The notes under the pieces are model-generated. The model was not told the DNA's origin, did no database searches, and saw nothing but the letters and a program-made list of their open reading frames with translations. From Vibrio tasmaniensis 1F-187 (GTDB lineage: Bacteria > Pseudomonadota > Gammaproteobacteria > Enterobacterales > Vibrionaceae), in assembly GCF_000272405.2 (NCBI RefSeq), contig NZ_AJZM02000068.1, forward strand, positions 1 through 20,492: a stretch of DNA of 20,492 nt, read 5' to 3'. Numbering within the stretch: the stretch's first letter is position 1; every line of letters begins with the position of its first letter. The position numbers were made by a program, and so were the translations under genes. Of this stretch, positions 14,886 through 20,492 are shown piece by piece.

Positions 14886-16388
14886 ATGAAAAGGATTTTC
14901 CACCTTGTTGTGATGAGTGTGTTGAGTAGCTTTTCGCTATCGGCATGGTCAGCACAAGAGCAACCGAATATTTTTGTTATCTTCACGGATGATATTGGGA
15001 TCTCAAATCTGAGTGCTTATCACAATGGTGTGATGAGTAGTGAAACACCGAACATCTACAGTATTGCTGAAAAGGGCATGCTACTGACGGATTATTACGC
15101 TCAGCCTTCTTGTACGGCGGGTCGTTCTGCATTCTTAACGGGTCAACTTCCTGTGCGAACAGGCATGCACTCAGTCGGGTTGCCAGGTGGCCCTGTTGGT
15201 TTAAGTGCCGACACACCAACGCTTCCTGAAATCCTTAAAACCATGGGTTATGTGACTGGACAGTTTGGTAAAAACCACCTTGGTGACCGAGATGAATTCC
15301 TACCGACAATGCACGGTTTTGATGAGTATTGGGGTTGGTTGTATCACTTGAATGCAATGGAATACACAGAAGATCCAGATTGGCCAAAAGATGGCTCTTT
15401 GGATGCCTTTGCACCTCGTAATGTTATTTACGCAAGATCAGACGGTAAAGGTGGTCAAACGATCGAAGACGATGGTGCATTGTCGATCGAGCGTATGCGT
15501 ACACTCGATGACGAAGTGAATAAACACGCGATCAACTTCATTGAAAGGGCGGTTGAAGCGGATAAGCCCTTCTTCACTTGGTACTGTCCATCACGTGGTC
15601 ACGTTTGGACGCACCTGTCACCTGAATACGAAGCGATGCTCGGCCAAAACGGTTGGGGACTTCAAGAAGTGGTCATGAAAGATCTTGATGATCACGTCGG
15701 CGAGATGATGGCGAAAATGGAAGAACTCGGTATTGCCGACAACACCATCATCATATTCACTGCCGATAACGGCCCTGAGATCATGACTTGGCCAGATGGC
15801 GGTATGACACCTTATCACGGTGAGAAAGGCACAACTTGGGAAGGTGGCGTAAGAGCCCCTGCACTGGTTAGCTGGCCGGGTAAAATCCCAGCGGGTACTG
15901 TAGGCAATGGCATCTTTGATGGTATGGATTGGTTACCCACTCTTGTCGCTGCGGCTGGTGGTCCAACGGATCTAAAAGAAAAACTGCTGAAAGGTCACGA
16001 TGGCTTTAAAGCGCACCTTGATGGTTACAACCAAGTGGATATGCTGACTGAGAAAGGTGAGTCAAACCGTAAAGAGATCTACTACTACGAACGAGACAAG
16101 CTGCAAGCGGTTCGTGTTGGTGATTGGAAGGCGCACTTTGTGGTCCAAAACCATGGCTGGAGTGGTCCGAAAGAAGAGCTAAACGCACCATTGCTGTTTA
16201 ACTTACGTCGTGACCCATACGAGCGAGCGGCAGAAGAGTCGGGCATGTACTTGAAATGGATGGGGCAGAAAATGTGGGCATTTGGTCCTGCTCAAGCTGC
16301 TGTTCAACAACATCTAGCAACCTTCCAAGAGTGGCCCCCAGTGACACCAGATTTACCAGCTGAGAAAACAGGTGGTGTAGGTAATTAA
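14886..16388 (+). CDS. Cysteine-type arylsulfatase, secreted
   Basis: The 500-residue protein has a signal peptide (residues 1-23, ending WSA) and is therefore periplasmic or secreted. It is a type I sulfatase: C76-T-A-G-R80 is the C-x-A-x-R motif whose cysteine becomes formylglycine, followed by SAFLTGQLPVRTGM. Ca2+ ligands D35 and D36 (FTDDIG) and D294/N295 (TADNGPE) are present, as are K129 and H131 (GKNHLGD), H239 and K314 (HGEKGTTWEGG). It hydrolyses sulfate esters; substrate cannot be deduced, but sulfated algal polysaccharides or aryl sulfates are usual for marine bacteria. No sulfatase-maturing enzyme lies in the window, so activation must come from elsewhere. AAGGA precedes the ATG; a strong terminator follows. 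Confidence 0.92.
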   Translation: MKRIFHLVVMSVLSSFSLSAWSAQEQPNIFVIFTDDIGISNLSAYHNGVMSSETPNIYSIAEKGMLLTDYYAQPSCTAGRSAFLTGQLPVRTGMHSVGLPGGPVGLSADTPTLPEILKTMGYVTGQFGKNHLGDRDEFLPTMHGFDEYWGWLYHLNAMEYTEDPDWPKDGSLDAFAPRNVIYARSDGKGGQTIEDDGALSIERMRTLDDEVNKHAINFIERAVEADKPFFTWYCPSRGHVWTHLSPEYEAMLGQNGWGLQEVVMKDLDDHVGEMMAKMEELGIADNTIIIFTADNGPEIMTWPDGGMTPYHGEKGTTWEGGVRAPALVSWPGKIPAGTVGNGIFDGMDWLPTLVAAAGGPTDLKEKLLKGHDGFKAHLDGYNQVDMLTEKGESNRKEIYYYERDKLQAVRVGDWKAHFVVQNHGWSGPKEELNAPLLFNLRRDPYERAAEESGMYLKWMGQKMWAFGPAQAAVQQHLATFQEWPPVTPDLPAEKTGGVGN

Positions 16389-16409
16389 TACGCACTTGTA
16401 AAAACTAAG

Positions 16410-16444
16410 TGCCCGGTTAACAAACCGTTGACTGGGCATTTTTT
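16410..16444 (+). terminator. Rho-independent terminator after the arylsulfatase gene
   Basis: TGCCCGGTTAAC (16410-16421) pairs with GTTGACTGGGCA (16427-16438) over 12 bp with two wobbles and a five-base loop, followed by a T run (16439-16444). Confidence 0.88.
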
Positions 16445-16519
16445 GTTTGGTCTATCAATCTTTTCTTTGAGTAAAAATAAGCCCGAGTTAATAGAGTTTT
16501 GAGTAGATGGTAGCCCAAG

Positions 16520-17005
16520 CTAATCCCCAAGAGGCAACTTATAGCTGTTTTTCAACTCCTTAACCGAGATATTAGACTTAATCGCACTCACGCCTTTTAC
16601 TCGTCTGATCGAGCTAATACGCTCAAAGTACTCTTCTAAATCTTTCGCTAGCACTTGAATCATATAGTCGGCGCCGCCTGCAATACAGTGACACATAGGA
16701 ATCCAATCGGTTACTTCGACAAACTCTTCAAACGGTTCTGTGTTTTCTACTTCATGGTTACCTAAGGTCACAAGAGTAAAACCAGCCACATGAAAACCAA
16801 GCTTTTTGCGGTTTAGCTTCGCGGCGTAACCATCGATGTAACCCGTCTCTTCCATGCGTTTCCAACGGCGCCAGCACGGGGTTTCGCTGAGGTTCACTTT
16901 CTCTGCGAGCTTACTGTTGCTCATGCGTCCGTCTTGTTGGATATGTTCTAAGATGGCGATATCTGTGTCATCTAACACTTCTTTGGTGGATTCTTTCTGT
17001 TTCAT
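16520..17005 (-). CDS. Lrp/AsnC-family transcriptional regulator
   Basis: The 161-residue protein has an N-terminal AsnC-type helix-turn-helix (about 10-60: LDDTDIAILEHIQQDGRMSNSKLAEKVNLSETPCWRRWKRMEETGYIDGY) and a C-terminal RAM domain (about 70-155: FTLVTLGNH..., the MCHCIAGGADYMIQVLAKDLEEY core, and a final KSNISVKELK). These proteins form octamers and respond to amino acids. It is divergent from a LysE-type exporter, the standard arrangement for a regulator controlling an amino-acid efflux gene, so the exporter is the likely target. The WRRWKRMEE variant of the recognition helix is typical of this subgroup. Confidence 0.93.
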   Translation of the reverse strand: MKQKESTKEVLDDTDIAILEHIQQDGRMSNSKLAEKVNLSETPCWRRWKRMEETGYIDGYAAKLNRKKLGFHVAGFTLVTLGNHEVENTEPFEEFVEVTDWIPMCHCIAGGADYMIQVLAKDLEEYFERISSIRRVKGVSAIKSNISVKELKNSYKLPLGD

Positions 17006-17094
17006 GGCTATTTTAGAAAAGTCTTGCTCAAATTTAGATTAATATTAGCCTATATAGCAATTTAATTCCTAGTCGAATCTGTAAACTCTCTCCC

Positions 17095-17100
17095 TATAAA
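17095..17100 (+). promoter_or_regulatory. Possible -10 element for the LysE gene
   Basis: TATAAA lies 27 bp before the LysE ATG, in an AT-rich divergent gap of 122 bp. No good -35 is evident, as expected where an Lrp-type activator is needed. The gap also has short AT-rich dyads (TAATATTA near 17040-17047) where such a protein could bind. Confidence 0.3.
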
Positions 17101-17127
17101 TACTTTACTTATTAGGAGTGAGAGGAA

Positions 17128-17727
17128 ATGAGCTCTCAATTAATGCTGGCGTTCTTGCTATTTTCAACATCAATTGCAATTACACCTGGGGCAGGCAATA
17201 TCGCATTACTTGGGATTTCAAGTCGTTATGGATTTGCTGCGACTTTACCTTTTATCTCTGGGAACGCTGTTGGCATCATCATCGTACTGGCAGGATCCAG
17301 TGTCGGATTGGTGAGTCTATTTACCCTTTACCCAGATCTTTATAACATTTTGAAATACGCGGGTGCGGCTTACTTGCTGTTTATGGCGTGGTCGATTGCG
17401 AACATGCAAATCGAAGAAAGCACGACTGATAATCGCTCGGGCTTTATGTCAGGCGTGTTAGTGCAGGTGTTGAACCCTAAAGGTTGGATTGCTTCATTAA
17501 CCGTGTTTTCGCAATTCATTACTCCGAATGCAGATTACTTGATTCAAGTCGTGACCATTATCGCGGGTATGGTTATTACCGGTGTGCCGTGCATGTTGGT
17601 GTGGGCGTATTGCGGCACCATGCTGAAAAAATTACTGCAATCACCAAAACAGATGATGTTTGTGAACCGTTGCTTGGGTGGAAGCTTAGCGATGGTGGTT
17701 GCCTTTATGCTTTATCAACCGGCATAA
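17128..17727 (+). CDS. LysE/RhtB-family amino-acid exporter
   Basis: The 199-residue membrane protein has six hydrophobic segments of the LysE fold. The family signature near the start is TPGAGNIALLGISSRYGF (residues 19-36), followed by GNAVGIIIVLAGSSVGL, the YAGAAYLLFMAW segment and the NPKGWIASLTVFSQFI motif. The C-terminal half holds VVTIIAGMVITGVPCMLVWAYCG. Such proteins export amino acids or related small molecules in exchange for protons. The Lrp/AsnC gene is divergent from it, which supports amino-acid-dependent control. GAGAGGAA immediately before the ATG fixes the start. Confidence 0.92.
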   Translation: MSSQLMLAFLLFSTSIAITPGAGNIALLGISSRYGFAATLPFISGNAVGIIIVLAGSSVGLVSLFTLYPDLYNILKYAGAAYLLFMAWSIANMQIEESTTDNRSGFMSGVLVQVLNPKGWIASLTVFSQFITPNADYLIQVVTIIAGMVITGVPCMLVWAYCGTMLKKLLQSPKQMMFVNRCLGGSLAMVVAFMLYQPA

Positions 17728-17736
17728 ATCACAAAG

Positions 17737-17767
17737 AAAAAACCACTCCTAAATCCATAGGAGTGGT
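17737..17767 (-). terminator. Rho-independent terminator of ahpF, probably bidirectional
   Basis: ACCACTCCTA (17742-17751) pairs perfectly with TAGGAGTGGT (17758-17767). On the minus strand a T6 run (complement of 17737-17742) follows the hairpin, so it terminates the leftward ahpF transcript; it may also serve the rightward LysE gene. Confidence 0.85.
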
Positions 17768-17855
17768 GTCTAAATGTCGACTAAGTCGTTAACAGTAAAG
17801 AAATAAGTTAACAAATATTTAAGGAACTTGAGCTAAAAGCTTTTAAGTTTGAAGC

Positions 17856-19448
17856 TTAAGCCGTTTCAGCCTCTTTAACTGGAGCTGAGTTACGGATTAG
17901 GTGGTCAAATGCACCTAAGCTTGCTTTTGCACCTTCACCCATTGCAATGATGATCTGTTTGTAAGGTACGGTTGTTACGTCACCCGCTGCGAATACACCT
18001 TTCATTGATGTTGCGCCATGAGCGTTAATTTCAATTTCACCGCGTGGTGAAAGCTCTACCTTCGAACCCTTCAACCATTCGCTGTTTGGCATCAGGCCGA
18101 TTTGAACAAAGATACCTGCTAGTTCAATCTGTTTAAGTTCATCGGTGTTGCGGTCTTTGTATTCCAGACCGGTTACGCGGTTGCCATCACCAATCACTTG
18201 CGTTGTTTGCGCCATCTTGATGATTTCGATGTTTGGTGTTGCGTTCGCTTTGTCGATAAGCACTTGGTCGGCACGCAGTGTGTCTGCAAATTCAAGTACG
18301 GTTACGTGTTCAACGATACCCGCTAAATCAATTGCCGCTTCGATGCCTGAGTTACCACCACCGATAACCGCTGTTTTCTTACCTTTGAATAAAGGACCGT
18401 CACAGTGTGGGCAGTAAGCTACACCTTTATTGCGGTACTCTTGCTCTCCCGGAACGTTCATTTCACGCCAGCGAGCACCGGTACTTGTGATAACCGTGCG
18501 AGCTCGTAGTGTTGCGCCGCTCTCTAGCTCTACGTGGATGTAACCGTCTTCAGTGTTTTCTGCCGCAATGATGTTTGCAGCGCGCTGCTCAGTCATCACT
18601 TCAACACCGTACTCTTTTACGTGCTCTTCAAGGCTTGCCACTAATTTAGGGCCAGTTGTCGCTTTCACTGAGATAAAGTTCTCAATCGCCATCGTATCCA
18701 TCACTTGGCCACCGAATCGGTCAGCAACCACACCAGTGCGAATGCCTTTACGTGCAGCATAGATAGCGGCTGAAGAACCTGCAGGGCCACCGCCGACAAC
18801 CAATACATCAAACGGTGCTTGTTGGTTTAGGTTTGCTGCTTTCTTTTCTGCTGCGCCTGAATCGACTTTGTTAAGGATTTCAGCCAGTGACATACGGCCT
18901 TGACCAAATAGCTCACCGTTAATAAACACGCTTGGTACTGCCATGATGTCGCGAGACTTCACTTCGTCTTGGAATGCTGCGCCATCAATCATTGTTGTCT
19001 TAACTAGAGGGTTAATCGCCGACATCATGTTGAAGGCTTGAACCACTTCTGGACAGTTTTGGCATGAGAGCGAGATAAAAATCTCTACATTAAGCTCTTG
19101 ATCGAGTTCTTTAATTTGCTCGATTACGTCCGCTTCAAGCTTGATAGGGTGACCACCACTATGAAGCAGTGCAAGTACCAGTGATGTGAATTCGTGACCC
19201 ATTGGTAAACCGGCGAAACCGATCGCAGTGCCTTTCTCTTGGTTTACGACCTGCATGATAGGGCGGCGAGTGCTTGCGTTATCATCACGAATTACTTCAA
19301 TTTTGTCGGTGAGAGAGGCGATATCATTCGCCAGATCTTGAAGTTTGTTCGCGGTATCGCTGCTATCAAGGCTCAGTACTAACTGAACATTGGTTTTTAG
19401 GTTTTCTAGGTATGCTTTTAGCTGCTGCTTCATTGCTTGATCTAACAT
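17856..19448 (-). CDS. ahpF: Alkyl hydroperoxide reductase subunit F
   Basis: From ATG 19448 the protein has 530 residues and begins [17 protein letters not shown], close to E. coli AhpF; the 30 codons upstream are not conserved. The N-terminal thioredoxin-like domain carries the redox pair C129 and C132 (SCQNCPE). The FAD domain has GGGPAG (219-224) and the CPHC active site with C346 and C349 ([13 protein letters not shown]); the NAD(P)-binding GGGNSG lies at 363-368. [36 protein letters not shown] and the C-terminal end match thioredoxin-reductase-type flavoproteins. AhpF passes electrons from NADH through its N-terminal domain to AhpC. The gene follows ahpC with a 227-bp gap containing strong hairpins. 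Confidence 0.96.
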   Translation of the reverse strand: MLDQAMKQQLKAYLENLKTNVQLVLSLDSSDTANKLQDLANDIASLTDKIEVIRDDNASTRRPIMQVVNQEKGTAIGFAGLPMGHEFTSLVLALLHSGGHPIKLEADVIEQIKELDQELNVEIFISLSCQNCPEVVQAFNMMSAINPLVKTTMIDGAAFQDEVKSRDIMAVPSVFINGELFGQGRMSLAEILNKVDSGAAEKKAANLNQQAPFDVLVVGGGPAGSSAAIYAARKGIRTGVVADRFGGQVMDTMAIENFISVKATTGPKLVASLEEHVKEYGVEVMTEQRAANIIAAENTEDGYIHVELESGATLRARTVITSTGARWREMNVPGEQEYRNKGVAYCPHCDGPLFKGKKTAVIGGGNSGIEAAIDLAGIVEHVTVLEFADTLRADQVLIDKANATPNIEIIKMAQTTQVIGDGNRVTGLEYKDRNTDELKQIELAGIFVQIGLMPNSEWLKGSKVELSPRGEIEINAHGATSMKGVFAAGDVTTVPYKQIIIAMGEGAKASLGAFDHLIRNSAPVKEAETA

Positions 19449-19478
19449 AATCGTGCCTGCTCTTAAATTCTGTGTCTT

Positions 19479-19494
19479 GGTATTGACCAATACC
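19479..19494. promoter_or_regulatory. Inverted repeat in the ahpF leader
   Basis: GGTATTG and CAATACC, separated by two bases (AC), lie about 30-45 bp upstream of the ahpF ATG. It could be an operator or a leader hairpin. I cannot assign a regulator. Confidence 0.4.
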
Positions 19495-19567
19495 TTCTTG
19501 CTGAAAAAGGGAAATAAAAAGGGGGCGCAAGTCGGCAAATACTGTGGTGTTGATGTTTTGAAAGGGT

Positions 19568-19607
19568 GGCGCGCGACTGCCCTTTAGGAGGGGGGCCGAA
19601 GCGCGCC
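19568..19607. repeat. GC-rich inverted repeat between ahpC and ahpF
   Basis: GGCGCGC (19568-19574) and GCGCGCC (19601-19607) pair perfectly, with a second inner pair GCCC (19579-19582) and GGGC (19593-19596). A smaller hairpin, AGAAC/GTTCT, lies at 19611-19629. No T run follows on the minus strand, so it is not a standard terminator; it may weaken readthrough into ahpF or protect the ahpC message. Confidence 0.65.
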
Positions 19608-19675
19608 TGTAGAACCGTTTAACTGTTCTGTTTTACTCGTTCTTTCTTGGCTATTCTTGTTTAGCTAGGCTTAGA

Positions 19676-20233
19676 TTAAATCTTGCCTACTAGGTCTAGA
19701 GATGGCGCTAGAGTCTCTTCGCCTTCTTTCCATTTAGCTGGGCAAACTTCACCTGGGTGAGCGGCTACGTATTGTGCTGCTTTAACCTTGCGTAGTAGGT
19801 CTTCAGCGTCACGGCCGATGCCTTCAGCTGTGATTTCCATTGCTTGGATAACGCCTTCAGGGTCGATTAGGAACGTTGCACGGTCTGCAAGGCCTTGACC
19901 TTCACGCATAACGTTGAAGTTGTTTGTGATGTTGCCTGTTTGGTCGCCGACCATGAAGTATTCGATAGTGCCGATTTTGTCAGAAGTATCGTGCCATGCT
20001 TTGTGAGAGAAGTGCGTGTCAGTTGATACTGAGAAAACTTCTACGCCGCGAGATTGAAGCTCTGCGTATTTGTCTTGTAGGTCAACTAGCTCAGTTGGAC
20101 ATACAAACGTGAAGTCTGCTGGGTAGAAGAAGAATACAGCCCACTTGCCTTTAACGTCTTGCTCAGTGATTTCTACGAATTCGCCGTTTTTGAATGCTGT
20201 TGCGTTGAATGGTTTGATTTCTGTGTTGATCAT
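19676..20233 (-). CDS. ahpC: Alkyl hydroperoxide reductase subunit C (typical 2-Cys peroxiredoxin)
   Basis: The 185-residue protein matches AhpC over its full length. The peroxidatic cysteine C45 lies in FTFVCPTE, and the resolving cysteine C164 in [11 protein letters not shown]. The C-terminal tail ([12 protein letters not shown]) is the enteric-type ending that locks the decamer. [14 protein letters not shown] and [17 protein letters not shown] are also family landmarks. It reduces hydrogen peroxide and organic hydroperoxides; AhpF, encoded downstream, re-reduces it. GAGAG seven bases before the ATG fixes the start. The upstream region carries a well-spaced OxyR operator, so peroxide induction is expected. 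Confidence 0.97.
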   Translation of the reverse strand: MINTEIKPFNATAFKNGEFVEITEQDVKGKWAVFFFYPADFTFVCPTELVDLQDKYAELQSRGVEVFSVSTDTHFSHKAWHDTSDKIGTIEYFMVGDQTGNITNNFNVMREGQGLADRATFLIDPEGVIQAMEITAEGIGRDAEDLLRKVKAAQYVAAHPGEVCPAKWKEGEETLAPSLDLVGKI

Positions 20234-20286
20234 GATTCGACTCTCTTTCTAATTTGTAGTGTTTAACGCTATCCCGCGTCGATGGA

Positions 20287-20292
20287 GCTATA
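20287..20292 (-). promoter_or_regulatory. Possible -10 element of ahpC
   Basis: TATAGC on the minus strand lies 54 bp before the ahpC ATG and about 27 bp downstream of the proximal edge of the OxyR operator. The -35 region at about 20310-20315 is poor, as expected for an OxyR-activated promoter. Confidence 0.4.
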
Positions 20293-20318
20293 TTGCATTC
20301 GCACCGAAAATTAGTGAA

Positions 20319-20355
20319 ATCGGACATTTCTATAGATTCAATAGGCAAATCCTAT
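20319..20355 (-). promoter_or_regulatory. OxyR operator upstream of ahpC
   Basis: The bases read ATCG-N7-CTAT-N7-ATAG-N7-CTAT, with every spacing exactly 7. The OxyR consensus is ATAG-N7-CTAT-N7-ATAG-N7-CTAT, so three of four half-sites match fully and the fourth (ATCG for ATAG) matches partly. It lies just upstream of the expected -35 of ahpC, where OxyR contacts RNA polymerase. A second, in-phase set of half-sites continues to 20388. Confidence 0.75.
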
Positions 20356-20492
20356 CTTCGTAAGAAGATCGCTATCGACAAAAACTATCGATAAAAGTTA
20401 TCAAACTAGGGCTACGTTCTATTTGGGTAGCTATGCTCTTTAGGCTGTTCTCTATTTCGGCTTATCTCTATGATCCGCACCAGAAGTTTTGG

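Noticed and set aside
19449..19538. 30-codon N-terminal extension of ahpF
   Set aside because: The sequence after ATG 19448 matches the E. coli AhpF N-terminus, while the upstream codons do not resemble any AhpF.
20433..20492. Forward frame starting at 20433 and running off the end (MLFRLFSISAYLYD...)
   Set aside because: Only 20 codons are visible. A reverse frame to a TAG near 20413 is also open here, so neither direction can be chosen from the window.

Overview
The window looks like a chromosomal segment of a marine gammaproteobacterium, most likely a Vibrio of the splendidus type. The base composition is moderate, the genes are tightly packed, and SoxR, AhpC, AhpF and a VpsR-like regulator all resemble enteric/Vibrio relatives. 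This placement comes from recalled protein families; no search was run. I see no rRNA or tRNA genes, CRISPR array, integrase or insertion sequence.

Layout. Positions 1-700 hold a 31-residue membrane peptide (182-277) convergent with a DCC/DUF393 thiol-disulfide protein. Positions 700-2950 hold a secreted surface-type protein gene split by one in-frame TAA at 2113-2115, with a candidate sigma-54 promoter (964-979) upstream and a strong terminator downstream. Facing it is a VpsR-like sigma-54 activator (2953-4296). Next come a DUF1439 lipoprotein (4584-5141) and a fusion of two CDGSH iron-sulfur motifs with a GltB-type FMN domain (5368-6930).

Positions 7071-8382 form a SoxR module. A 20-bp perfect SoxR box sits in a 19-bp promoter spacer ahead of an NAD(P)H-dependent FMN reductase, and soxR follows. 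Positions 8400-11636 carry chbG and chbF on the minus strand, separated by a 22-bp tandem repeat, and a divergent LysR gene. A VOC protein and a single-domain globin follow (11713-12557), then two outer-membrane beta-barrel genes on the minus strand. A DUF4345 membrane protein and a cysteine-type arylsulfatase form an operon (14487-16388). An Lrp/AsnC regulator is divergent from a LysE-type exporter (16520-17727). The right end is ahpC-ahpF on the minus strand, preceded by an OxyR operator.

Themes. Redox and oxidative-stress functions recur: DCC protein, CDGSH fusion, SoxR and its flavin reductase target, globin, and AhpCF with OxyR sites. The parts I find most worth checking are the sigma-54 promoter, interrupted surface gene and VpsR-like activator as one unit; the CDGSH-FMN fusion; the direct SoxR target; and the 11-bp-phased OxyR half-site array.
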